A stretch of 64,000 bases of DNA, taken from assembly GCA_036274155.1 (NCBI GenBank), contig DASUGH010000094.1:1-64000 (forward strand), read 5' to 3'. Positions 16,228 to 24,426 of this stretch are shown piece after piece. Source of the stretch: Gp6-AA40 sp036274155. Its GTDB lineage: Bacteria > Acidobacteriota > Vicinamibacteria > Vicinamibacterales > UBA2999. A program made the translations under genes and the position numbers. The notes under the pieces were generated by a model. That model was not told the origin of the DNA. It made no database searches and was given only the letters and a program-made list of their open reading frames with translations. The stretch's first letter is position 1. The number at the start of each line of letters is the position of its first letter.

Positions 16228-17715
16228 CTAGGGCACCCGAAAATCACCCAGCGCGGGAGGTGTGACGGCCTTTTCCGCGGGCCGAGGGAGCTGGGGAATC
16301 CACTCGTACGGCACGCGATACGACCGGTAGACGGCGTTCGACCCCTGCGCGCCAGCAAAGAGCGGATTCAAGTACTCCCAGACGATTCGTCCGTCGGTGG
16401 TCACCTCGAAGAGACGGCCACCGGCACCTGCCGTCACCAGCGTGTTGCCATTCGGGAGCCGCTGCGCTCCGCTGATATTCGTGCTGAAGAAACGCCCCGG
16501 CGCCGTATACGACCACACCAGTTTGAGCGCGACCGGATCGATTTCGAGCACGCGCGAGTTCGACCGGGCATAGACGCCGGTGCCATTCGGCGCGATCCCA
16601 CTCGGCGGCCCGTATCCGCTCGCACCGCCGTTGTCGAACACGAGGAGGTTGCCGGCGCCCGGCAGCCCTTTGGGGATGAAGTGTGCGTGATGCTGCCCGA
16701 TGATCTGCCCGATCGCGCGTGTCGCCTCCGACTCGAGGAAGTCGGGCCCCAACCGCCATACGACCTTGCCGTCGCGCGCGACGATGGCAAGGACGTTCGC
16801 CTGGCGGCTGCTGATGATGACGTTGTTCGGCGCAAAGCGCCTGTCGCCCGCGTCGAACCAGCGGTTGGGCCCGACGTAGGTGGCGGAATTCACGTGCAGC
16901 CAGTCGAACCCGGCTCCGCCGCGACCCGGCCCGGCACCCCGCCCACCGCCAGGCCCGGCGCCGTCGCCTCTCGCCCCATTGCCTCTCGGCCCGTCGCCTC
17001 TCGCCCCATCGCCTCTCGGCGCGCCGCCACGGCCCGCTCCACGGATTGCCGCCCGCGCAGATTCGCTGAAGCCGAGCTCGCCGAGGTGCTCCCCGGCGAT
17101 CCATTGCCAGACGATCTCACCCTTTGGCGACACCTCGATGAGACGGTCGTCTTGAAGCAGGACGTCTGCGACATCGGGCTGGCGGTGGTCGGTGTGAGTC
17201 AGGAGCAGCGTGTTGCTGCCGCTGCGTGCCGGTCTGGCGTCGGGTGAATAGTACCCGGCCGGAAAATCCTCGCGCTGCCAGTCGTGGTGCTGCCGCGCCG
17301 ACCAGATCATCTGGCCGTCGTTCGACTGAATCTGCTCGTTGCGGTCGAAGCGCCAGATGATGTTTCCCTCGAAGTCCCGCTGCACGAGCTCGACCGATTC
17401 CTGGCGCCCCGGCCTGGCGCCAGCAGCAGCGATGACGTCGCCGCCCGGCAGTACGCGAGCCGGGCCACCCGCCGAGTTGTTGTAGCCCTCCCACTGCTTG
17501 ACGACCGTCCCGTTCATGTCGATCACGATCGCCGACGGCGTGTTCAGGGGAGAGAGCACGGTGAAGCCGCTCCACGCGCGCGCCGGTTCGTAAATCGTCG
17601 TGCCGGTCGGGTAGACCGATTGGCCGGACACCGCCAACGCCGAGGCCAGGATCAGCGCGGCGGGCGTCAAAGCGAGGGGCGATCGCATCACCGGCATCTC
17701 CTTTCGGACAGCCAT
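16228..17715 (-). CDS. Secreted arylsulfotransferase-like (ASST family) beta-propeller protein
   Basis: 495 residues with a signal peptide (LTPAALILASALAVSGQS). Repeating strands of the type NGTVVKQWEG, EGNIIWRFDRN, KGEIVWQWIAG, DGKVVWRLGP and DGRIVWEYLNP are characteristic of arylsulfate sulfotransferase/PQQ-like propellers, and RQHHDWQRED and GQHHAHFIPKG supply histidines where the catalytic His of ASST is expected. The true substrate is unknown and a non-sulfotransferase role is possible. A ~40-residue Gly/Arg/Asp-rich repeat (GARGDGPRGNGARGDGA) interrupts the propeller near residue 235. It ends right at MITE-like element A. The Gfo/Idh/MocA gene lies 12 bp upstream, so they are probably co-transcribed. 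Confidence 0.82.
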   Translation of the reverse strand: MAVRKEMPVMRSPLALTPAALILASALAVSGQSVYPTGTTIYEPARAWSGFTVLSPLNTPSAIVIDMNGTVVKQWEGYNNSAGGPARVLPGGDVIAAAGARPGRQESVELVQRDFEGNIIWRFDRNEQIQSNDGQMIWSARQHHDWQREDFPAGYYSPDARPARSGSNTLLLTHTDHRQPDVADVLLQDDRLIEVSPKGEIVWQWIAGEHLGELGFSESARAAIRGAGRGGAPRGDGARGDGPRGNGARGDGAGPGGGRGAGPGRGGAGFDWLHVNSATYVGPNRWFDAGDRRFAPNNVIISSRQANVLAIVARDGKVVWRLGPDFLESEATRAIGQIIGQHHAHFIPKGLPGAGNLLVFDNGGASGYGPPSGIAPNGTGVYARSNSRVLEIDPVALKLVWSYTAPGRFFSTNISGAQRLPNGNTLVTAGAGGRLFEVTTDGRIVWEYLNPLFAGAQGSNAVYRSYRVPYEWIPQLPRPAEKAVTPPALGDFRVP

Positions 17716-17727
17716 CGTGAGAAGGCG

Positions 17728-19065
17728 CTACAGCTTGACGAGGTCACTGATCCTGACCGCCCGCTGCTCTTCGATACTCTTTCGCGCGGCGATGCCGGTC
17801 AGACACGACATGGCGCCCGCCCTCGAATCGGGCAGCCGCATGTGCTCTGGCGCCGGCGTCTTCCGGAAGATCTGATCGCGCAGGACATCGTCGCCGCCTC
17901 CGTGACCGCCCCCTGCGCTCACCACGTCGGCCTTCCGCCGCTGCCCGAAGCTCTTCGTCACGTAGATCTCGGTTTCCTCTCCCGGCGTCACCTTCCACGG
18001 CTGGCGCTCGTGGTCGCGGACTTCGAGGCGCCCGAGCTCGCCGTTGAAGGCGACACGGAATCCTTCGAACGGCATGTGGGCATCGAGAGAATAGGCCATC
18101 GTCGCGCCGTTCGAATACTTCACGATCGCCTGCATCGAATCGTAGATGTCGATGTCCTGCCGATACACGCAGCCATCGCGATAGTAGCCGTCGGCGCTCT
18201 CGCACTCGGCGTACAGCTTCATGTAGGTCGCGTTGGTCGTGATGTCGGTGTAGAAGCGGCACTCCTTCTTGTGTGGGCACAGCCGGCAGTTCGTCCCCCG
18301 GATCGCTCCATTCTTGCCATACACCTGCAGCTGTCCGTTCGCCACCACTTCGACAGGGTCGGCCCCGAGCCACCAGTTGACGAGATCGAAGTGATGCGTG
18401 GCCTTGTGCACCCACAGGCTGCCGCCGCCGTTCTTGTACGCATGCCAGCGGCGGAAGTAGTCGGCTCCGTGGTACACGTCGAGATACCACGCGAAATCGA
18501 CCGAGAGCACCTTGCCGATCTCGCCCGACATGAGAATTTCCTTCACCGTCCTGTGCTTCGGCGCGAACCGGTAGTTGAACGTGACGATGATGTTCTTCTT
18601 GTTGCGCTTCTCGGCGTCGAGGACCGCCTGACACTGCGTTTCGTCGATGACCATCGGCTTCTCGGTCATCACCTCCAGGCCGCGATCCAGCGCTCTGACG
18701 ATGTACTGACTGTGGAATGAATCTCTGGTCGTGACCATGACGAGGTCGGGCTTTGCCTTGTCGAGCATCTCGTCGAAGTTCGTGTAGGTCGCGCAGCTCA
18801 CGCCCATGAGCGCCTTCGACGCTTCCACACGCTTCGGATTGATGTCGCAGAGGCCCACGAACTCGACGATGTCGGAGTAGCGTTCCCGGATCGGACGTCC
18901 CCACATCCCGGTCGCCCGATCGCCGGTCCCGACGATGGCATAGCGGCGTCTCGATGAAGCGGTTTGAGCGAAGAGCGGGTCGACGGCGACGAGCGACGCC
19001 GCCGCAACCGCCCCTCCTGCTGTCTTCACGAAACCCCGGCGGTCCATGAGATGGCCATTCGACAT
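17728..19065 (-). CDS. Tat-exported Gfo/Idh/MocA family oxidoreductase
   Basis: 445 residues. A twin-arginine signal (DRRGFVKTAGGAVAAASLVA) is followed by an NAD(P)-binding Rossmann fold (YAIVGTGDRA), the TEKPM motif containing the family's conserved EKP, and the long C-terminal alpha/beta domain. Such proteins oxidise or epimerise sugars with tightly bound nicotinamide and are folded before Tat export. An unusual cysteine cluster (TNCRLCPHKKECRF, near residue 255, and further Cys in YAECESADGYYRDGCVYRQD) could bind a metal or form disulfides. The arylsulfotransferase-like gene follows after 12 bp. Confidence 0.92.
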   Translation of the reverse strand: MSNGHLMDRRGFVKTAGGAVAAASLVAVDPLFAQTASSRRRYAIVGTGDRATGMWGRPIRERYSDIVEFVGLCDINPKRVEASKALMGVSCATYTNFDEMLDKAKPDLVMVTTRDSFHSQYIVRALDRGLEVMTEKPMVIDETQCQAVLDAEKRNKKNIIVTFNYRFAPKHRTVKEILMSGEIGKVLSVDFAWYLDVYHGADYFRRWHAYKNGGGSLWVHKATHHFDLVNWWLGADPVEVVANGQLQVYGKNGAIRGTNCRLCPHKKECRFYTDITTNATYMKLYAECESADGYYRDGCVYRQDIDIYDSMQAIVKYSNGATMAYSLDAHMPFEGFRVAFNGELGRLEVRDHERQPWKVTPGEETEIYVTKSFGQRRKADVVSAGGGHGGGDDVLRDQIFRKTPAPEHMRLPDSRAGAMSCLTGIAARKSIEEQRAVRISDLVKL

Positions 19066-19253
19066 CGGTCAGGCTCCGAGCAGGATTACGCCTGGTGTAT
19101 TCATCGACTGCCCCGTGAGTGATCCCGTCGCTATTCTCAGGTCAGCCGCGGAAGGGCCGAGTGTAGCATCACGGAGCCGGCTTCCATCTCTCGAGGCTCG
19201 CTTTGGCCGTCACGTTGCAGGAGTACGAGGGATCCAAACATGGGGTCGGCATC

Positions 19254-20045
19254 ATGACCAGATTCATCCTTATCCCGTTGGCCATTCTGCTCAGTCTCGC
19301 CGGTAGCAACGCCGTGCCGAACTTGGGCGCACAGGGCGTCCCGAGCGAGGCGAACGCCAATCAGAGAGGAGCATCGTCGGGGACGACACAGTCGACGTCG
19401 GGGACGACACAGTCGACGTCGGGGACGACACAGTCGACGTCGGGGACGACTCAGACGACGTCAGGCACGACACCGACAACGGTGAGCGGCCAGGGTCCGA
19501 CAGCCGAGCCGGTGATGCTTCCGGTTTCGGTACCACCTACGACAGCACAACCGGGAGCTGACGTCTCGATCCCCCAGACTGTCCCTGTACAGAACTCGTC
19601 ACTTCCACCATCATCGTTGCAGTCGCCATCAACACCCCCGCGAGAGAGCGGGCTCGGCAGCACCGTGACCGCAGTGCCTGGCGGGTCTGTTCCCGGCGCC
19701 ATCGGCGCACCTGGCACACCACGGCCCGCCGCGCCGGCATCGGTCGACACCGGCACCAATGAAGCGGCGCGACCGTGTGCCGTCAACGGATCGGGCGGCC
19801 CGGCCACGAACGCCGGAGCGAATTCGCCGTCGCAGGGAACAGGCGTGAGCGCGTCCCAGTTCGTGCGAGCGGGCGTGTCGGCCGATAAATTCGAGCGACC
19901 CGGCGTGAGCGCCGCGCAGCTCGCTACGCTCCTCCCGCACGCCAGACAGCCGGTGCGGTGCGTGCCCGCCTCTGACGTGATCCTTTACCCTGAGCGGACC
20001 GAGCGTCGGCGCCAGAATCCAACGGGACCGGACAGCGAGCCTTGA
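19254..20045 (+). CDS. Secreted repeat-rich hypothetical protein
   Basis: 263 residues from ATG 19254, which gives a signal peptide (FILIPLAILLSLAGSNAVP). A longer frame to 19203 exists but lacks a signal at its N-terminus. Residues ~40-75 are a Ser/Thr/Gln tandem repeat with unit STSGTTQ encoded by 21-bp DNA repeats. A Pro/Thr/Ser-rich stretch follows, and the end carries three ~10-residue repeats (GVSASQFVRA, GVSADKFERP, GVSAAQLATL). No family is recognised. The composition suggests an extracellular stalk or adhesin-like protein. Confidence 0.6.
   Translation: MTRFILIPLAILLSLAGSNAVPNLGAQGVPSEANANQRGASSGTTQSTSGTTQSTSGTTQSTSGTTQTTSGTTPTTVSGQGPTAEPVMLPVSVPPTTAQPGADVSIPQTVPVQNSSLPPSSLQSPSTPPRESGLGSTVTAVPGGSVPGAIGAPGTPRPAAPASVDTGTNEAARPCAVNGSGGPATNAGANSPSQGTGVSASQFVRAGVSADKFERPGVSAAQLATLLPHARQPVRCVPASDVILYPERTERRRQNPTGPDSEP
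19377..19481 (+). repeat. 21-bp tandem repeat inside a secreted-protein gene
   Basis: Units start at 19377, 19398 and 19419 (identical), 19440 (two changes) and 19461 (degenerate). The unit is TCGGGGACGACACAGTCGAC plus G and it encodes STSGTTQ. Identical copies imply recent expansion; whole units keep the frame. Confidence 0.9.
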
Positions 20046-20089
20046 AGGGATCCGTGAGACCGTCACCCGGAGGGGTTCCAAAGCTGCCG

Positions 20090-20114
20090 GGTCCGGCTGA
20101 AGCCGGAACTACGG
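20090..20114. repeat. GTCCGGCTGAAGCCGGA repeat, single copy
   Basis: Matches the hairpin repeat at 15386-15448 (GGTCCGGCTGAAGCCGGA followed by CTACGGA). It lies between convergent genes in the 150-bp gap 20046-20195. Confidence 0.6.
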
Positions 20115-20195
20115 AGCAAGGGTCCCCCTCCGGAAGACGGTGACCGGCAGCGGTTGTGCCGGCATGCGATGGCCGAACGATCGACCGCACCCGCC

Positions 20196-21527
20196 CTATG
20201 GCCTGGGGACCGTGGCGACGGATTGCGCCGGCACCTTCCCTGCCGCGACCGAGGATCCGACGAGTACAGGTCGTACGACTTCACAGCGCGATTGCGGCTC
20301 TTCGCGGCTGTTCGGATCGATGAGGCTCAACATCAGGTCTTTGGTCGGGTCATCGAGCCGGTCGAGCACGTCTGCCGCGCGCTCGAAGAAGCGCCGCACG
20401 CCGTAGTCGTTGCTGCCCACCTGCCATTCAGTGGAATAGCCTTGCGCCGGATTGGCCTGAAACACCTTGAGCACGTCCCAGATGGTCAGCCTCGGGTTCT
20501 CGGGGCAGTTGAGACCGTCGATGTCCACTTTCTCGGCATACGGATTGGTGTCGAGCCGGGTTTGTTTGTCGCCAAACCTTCGGGCGTAGATGGCGCGGCC
20601 GGTCAGCAGACACAGCGCTCGAAAGACGCCGATGTCGCTCTGTTCGACCTCATCCACCGTATCAAGGTGCAGATCGTGGACGAGCGCATATCGCGTGTAG
20701 GGAAGTTTCTTGTCTCGCGTGGCGTCCGGTTCATCGCCCCACAGTTCGTGCAACAGTTCCCATGACGCGTACTCTGCGAATCCCTCGTGGAAAGCGATGG
20801 GCCGGCGTTCGGCCTGAGCGTGCGTGTTCAGGTCGATCGGGCAGAAGACGGCGCCGAACCAGTTGGCGGTGCCATGGTTGTGATCGTAGTTCCACAGGTG
20901 CATGAACTCGTGCACCAGGACCTGCACCTTCCACCACTGATCGTTGTTCGGCGTGGCGTGCATGTAGACGGAACGGGTGACGCCATTGGCGTACGGCTTT
21001 CCGCTCACCACGTTGGCCGGATACACCACCTTCACCTTGCCCTTGAATCCGAAATAGGAGTCCTTCGCCTGGAAGGTGTTGATCAGCGTCTTGCACACAT
21101 ACCACGCGATGGCGCGGCGCCGGTTGTCGCGATCGCCCAGCTCGCCCGCGGCGCCGGCTCTGAAGGTACGCGTCCCGATGTTGATGGTCGGGCCCTCGAC
21201 TTCGTTGGCGTGCTCGAACACCTCGATGGCCGGGCTGACGAAATCGGCTGGGTTCGCCAGAGCGCCGGTATTGATCTCCAGCTCACTGTCGGCGAAGCGG
21301 ACCTTGACCTTGATCTTGCGTTTGCTCCGATCCTTCTCTTTCCGCAGAGTGAAGTAGCCGTTCGAATCGGTACGAACGGTGCCCCACGAATTGTAGGCGC
21401 CGAAATTCGAGCCACTCACTTCGACCTCGACATTGGCCAGCGAGCGGGTCATGGTCTTGCCGCTGCCATTGACCTCGTTCTCCTCCAGCATGATGCGGCC
21501 GGTGATTTCCCAATTGACTTGCGACAT
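20196..21527 (-). CDS. Putative zinc metalloprotease (gluzincin-like, HEFMH) with N-terminal beta-sandwich
   Basis: 443 residues. Residues 1-100 look like a transthyretin/carboxypeptidase-regulatory-type sandwich (NVEVEVSGSNFGAYNSWGTVRTDSNGYF is the key region, residues 32-59). The catalytic part has HEFMH (residues 206-210) followed by HEGFAEYASW near residue 250, which fits the HExxH-plus-downstream-Glu pattern of gluzincins of the peptidase MA type. Several other His residues lie just after the first motif (YDHNHGTANWF). No signal peptide is present, so it is cytoplasmic or exported by another route. Start: ATG with GGAGAAGCAAC upstream. The exact family is not recognised. Confidence 0.78.
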   Translation of the reverse strand: MSQVNWEITGRIMLEENEVNGSGKTMTRSLANVEVEVSGSNFGAYNSWGTVRTDSNGYFTLRKEKDRSKRKIKVKVRFADSELEINTGALANPADFVSPAIEVFEHANEVEGPTINIGTRTFRAGAAGELGDRDNRRRAIAWYVCKTLINTFQAKDSYFGFKGKVKVVYPANVVSGKPYANGVTRSVYMHATPNNDQWWKVQVLVHEFMHLWNYDHNHGTANWFGAVFCPIDLNTHAQAERRPIAFHEGFAEYASWELLHELWGDEPDATRDKKLPYTRYALVHDLHLDTVDEVEQSDIGVFRALCLLTGRAIYARRFGDKQTRLDTNPYAEKVDIDGLNCPENPRLTIWDVLKVFQANPAQGYSTEWQVGSNDYGVRRFFERAADVLDRLDDPTKDLMLSLIDPNSREEPQSRCEVVRPVLVGSSVAAGKVPAQSVATVPRP

Positions 21528-21760
21528 GTTGCTTCTCCTTCCCGCAATCGGCTGAAACGAGCCTCAGCCGTTGACCGAGACTCGCGTGACCCGACCGACG
21601 AGGTGCTCCAGGAGGAACGGCCTCGCCGACGTCGGAACGCGGTCGACACGGCATAGTGACGATCGCCGCGTGAACGTGTCATCGCGCCTGGGAGTCGGTC
21701 GGGCCGCGGTGGCGGCCGCGGTCGCGAGGGAAAGTACGTTCGTCGAGGTGGGATGCGTAA

Positions 21761-21780
21761 GGGCCGGATCGCTCCGGCCC
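21761..21780 (-). terminator. Hairpin in a 326-bp gene-free stretch
   Basis: GGGCCGGA-TCGC-TCCGGCCC is a perfect 8-bp stem downstream of the PQQ-dehydrogenase-like stop, with no T tract. The rest of the gap 21528-21853 shows only degenerate GAGCTTCAGTCCGGC-like words and no gene. Confidence 0.4.
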
Positions 21781-21853
21781 GTCGGATGGAATGCGCGTCA
21801 GGCGAACACGAAGGCTCGCAGTGCCGAGCTTCAGTCCGGCATGACAGAAGGAC

Positions 21854-23080
21854 TTACTTGGGTGTCACGTGGATGAGAGCGCCGGTATTCGCGTCTTCGA
21901 GCATCCACAGTGAGCCGTCAGGACCCTCAGCAACGTCGCGAATGCGTTTTCCCACGCTCCAGCGCTCGGCGGTCTTGGCGCCGCCCTTTCCATCGAAGAT
22001 GACGCGGGTGAGCGACTGGGTCCCCATGCCGCCGATGAATCCGTTGCCGTCCCACTGCGGGAACGTCTGGGTACCGCGGTAGAACATGAGATTGCCCGGT
22101 GCGATCACCGGCACCCAATAGATCACCGGCTTCGCCAGGTCGGGACGCGTGTCGGGACTCGGGATCGGCACACCGTTGTAGTTGGGTGCATACCCGACGA
22201 GCGGCCAGCCGTAATTCTTGCCCTTCTCGATCAGGTTCAACTCGTCGCCGCCGCGCGGGCCATGCTCGATCTCCCACAGCTCACCGGTCGGAGAAAACGC
22301 CAGGCCGTAGGGTGTGCGGTGGCCCAGAGACCAGGTTTCCGCAGGCGTGTTGTTGGGACCAGGGAAGGTATACGTGCTCACCACCTTCGCGGTCTTGGCG
22401 GCTTCGGTGTCGCTGGGAGGATCGATCAGAGGAATGGTGGCCGCGCCGGTCTTGCCGAAGTTGGGATTGCCGGGCGCCGGCTTGCCATCCAACGTGAGCC
22501 GCAGGATCTTGCCGACCGGCTGATCCGGATCCTGAGCGGGCGTGAACCGCTGACGATCGCCGACAGTCAGGAACAGATACTGGCCGTCGGGAGAAAACGC
22601 GACGGCTCCGCCTTCCTGACCGCCCCTGCCTTTGGGCATCTGGCGCCAGAGCACCTCGAGGTTCTGCAGGTTCGCAGCCCTGGCTGTGACATTCAGTCTG
22701 GCGCGGGCGAGTGCCAGCCCTCCGCCATAGTCTCCCGGCTCGGCATATGTGAGATAGATACGCTGGTCGGTCGCGTAAGTCGGCGAGACGTAGACGCCGA
22801 GCATCCCGTTCTGCCCCTGCCAATACACCGGCGGCGTATTGGTCACCAGAGTCTTCTCCCCCTGTTGGGTCACCAACCACAAGGGCCCGACCTTTTCGGT
22901 GATCAGCATGCGGCCGTCCGGCAGGAAGGCCATTCGCCATGGCAAGGTAAAGGTGGCCACCGTGGTCATCGTGAACGGCACGCTCGGTTCTGGCTTCTGG
23001 CCGCCCGCATTGACCTGAGCCCACGCCGAAGACGATGTGAGGACCAGCAGCAACGCCCCTGTTGCCAATCTCATTTCCAT
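21854..23080 (-). CDS. Secreted PQQ-dependent sugar dehydrogenase (soluble aldose dehydrogenase-like, GSDH)
   Basis: 408 residues with signal peptide (ATGALLLVLTSSSAWAQ). It carries the GSDH propeller motifs LPWRMAFLPDGRMLITEK, GVYVSPTYATDQRIYLTYAE, LGHRTPYGLAFSP, IEHGPRGGDELNLIEKGKNY (PQQ/Ca-binding loop) and NGFIGGMGTQSLTRV near the end, as in E. coli YliI. It oxidises sugars in the periplasm with PQQ. No PQQ synthesis genes are in the window. Start: ATG just after AAGGAGAAAA. It lies at the promoter-distal end of a minus-strand run of exported proteins. Confidence 0.93.
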   Translation of the reverse strand: MEMRLATGALLLVLTSSSAWAQVNAGGQKPEPSVPFTMTTVATFTLPWRMAFLPDGRMLITEKVGPLWLVTQQGEKTLVTNTPPVYWQGQNGMLGVYVSPTYATDQRIYLTYAEPGDYGGGLALARARLNVTARAANLQNLEVLWRQMPKGRGGQEGGAVAFSPDGQYLFLTVGDRQRFTPAQDPDQPVGKILRLTLDGKPAPGNPNFGKTGAATIPLIDPPSDTEAAKTAKVVSTYTFPGPNNTPAETWSLGHRTPYGLAFSPTGELWEIEHGPRGGDELNLIEKGKNYGWPLVGYAPNYNGVPIPSPDTRPDLAKPVIYWVPVIAPGNLMFYRGTQTFPQWDGNGFIGGMGTQSLTRVIFDGKGGAKTAERWSVGKRIRDVAEGPDGSLWMLEDANTGALIHVTPK

Positions 23081-23186
23081 TTTTCTCCTTCGCTCGAATT
23101 CGCGTCCTGGACGGGATTTATTTCTGCGTACAACTCTAACAGCCCGGTAGTGAAAACCACTCCCCGGGGCTGTGAGGGCCCCCCTC

Positions 23187-24335
23187 TTACTTCTTCACAA
23201 ATTTCTGGAGGCATCCCCCCGACGCGCTCGTTTCGCACCCGCCCGTCAGGCCACCGAAGATGTTACCGAGCTCGTCGGCGGCCATGCCCTCGGGCTCAGT
23301 GCCGGGGATGTAGTACCTGAGCGAGCCGTCCTTGGCGCTGCCAATGCGGATGCCTCTTCGCCAGAACGGATTCCGGAGAGCGTTGCCGCCACCCTCGGGC
23401 GCCTGCGGCGGGCCGGCAATCGCCCGATTCGATTCCGAATCCGACACGACGAGCGTGTCGTCCTTCAGGATGGCGACGCCGCTCGGACGGCCGAAGTGGC
23501 GCCATTCGTCGACGAACTTCATGTCCTTGTCGAGGATCTGGACCCGGTTGTTCGAGCGGTCGGCCACGAACAGACGGCCCTGCGAGTCGAAGGCCAGTCC
23601 GTGCGGTCCCATGAACTCGCCCTGTCCGGTGCCAAGCCTGCCGTAGGCGCCGACGAACTTGCCGTCCTTGGTATAGCGGACGATTCGATCGCCATCCTGC
23701 TGCGCCGTGGTCGGACGCGGCCAGTGCCCGTCGGCAATCACGATGTCGCCGTTCGGCGCGATCGCGCAGGCCGTCGGGCCGACGAACGTGTCCTCGCCCG
23801 CCTTCGACACACCGGCCTGTCCAAGCGTCAGCAGCAGCTTGCCGTCGGGACTGAACTTGAACATCTGAAAGCCGCGGCCTGCGCTGGCCGGGGTGTCGGT
23901 GAACGGCCCGCTGTCGCCGGCCCAGAAGTTGCCGTCGCGATCCTGACAGAAGCCGTGCGCCTGAACGAACATCTTGTCGCCGAAGGTCTTGAGAATCTTT
24001 CCCGAAGCGTCGAAGTGAATGATCGGTGGCTCCGACCTGTGATGCACCCAGGTACCGCCGGTGCCGTCGGGGATGATGCCGATCGCGGCGCCGGATCGAA
24101 TGGTGCCGAAGGTCGGCCACTTCTCGACCATCCGGTATGGATTGGCCATCGTGCTCGGCCAGTCCGGGGCAGCCTGCCCACGCCCTGCCCCGCGGCCCGG
24201 CGGGCCCTGCACGCCGCCACGCGCGCCGGGCGCGGACGGAGGCGCTGGCGCCTGTGCCGCCATCATGACCGCCGCAAGCATCAACAGCACTGCTGCCGCA
24301 GGGACCACAAACCTCACCCGCCGCGCGCGTATCAT
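23187..24335 (-). CDS. Secreted NHL-repeat six-bladed beta-propeller (peptidylglycine amidating lyase-like)
   Basis: About 382 residues with an N-terminal membrane/signal segment (FVVPAAAVLLMLAAVMMAAQ) and a Gly/Arg/Pro-rich linker (PGARGGVQGPPGRGAGRGQA). NHL repeats follow: GHWPRPTTAQQDGDRIVRYT, FMGPHGLAFDSQGRLFVADR, RVQILDKDMKFVDEW, RPSGVAILKDDTLVVSDSES, typical of six-bladed propellers annotated as PAL-like. A C-terminal Cys pair (GCETSASGGCLQKFVKK) may form a disulfide. Whether it is a lyase or a binding protein cannot be decided. The ATG at 24335 with GGGGGA upstream is preferred to the adjacent GTG. Confidence 0.86.
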   Translation of the reverse strand: MIRARRVRFVVPAAAVLLMLAAVMMAAQAPAPPSAPGARGGVQGPPGRGAGRGQAAPDWPSTMANPYRMVEKWPTFGTIRSGAAIGIIPDGTGGTWVHHRSEPPIIHFDASGKILKTFGDKMFVQAHGFCQDRDGNFWAGDSGPFTDTPASAGRGFQMFKFSPDGKLLLTLGQAGVSKAGEDTFVGPTACAIAPNGDIVIADGHWPRPTTAQQDGDRIVRYTKDGKFVGAYGRLGTGQGEFMGPHGLAFDSQGRLFVADRSNNRVQILDKDMKFVDEWRHFGRPSGVAILKDDTLVVSDSESNRAIAGPPQAPEGGGNALRNPFWRRGIRIGSAKDGSLRYYIPGTEPEGMAADELGNIFGGLTGGCETSASGGCLQKFVKK

Positions 24336-24426
24336 CACATCCCCCTTCGAGTCGCGTTCACAGGGCAGCTGGCCGTCGGCAGCCGGGACGCGATCCAGAC
24401 CCCCAGCGTCAAACGGCCGGTTGCGT

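Noticed and set aside
15928..17247. 439-residue plus-strand frame over the MITE-like element and arylsulfotransferase-like gene
   Set aside because: Crosses an intergenic mobile element and runs antisense to a gene with a signal peptide and propeller motifs; no conserved motif of its own.
17284..18720. 478-residue plus-strand frame
   Set aside because: Antisense to the Tat-exported oxidoreductase and arylsulfotransferase-like genes; its sequence is an Asp/Arg/His-rich shadow.
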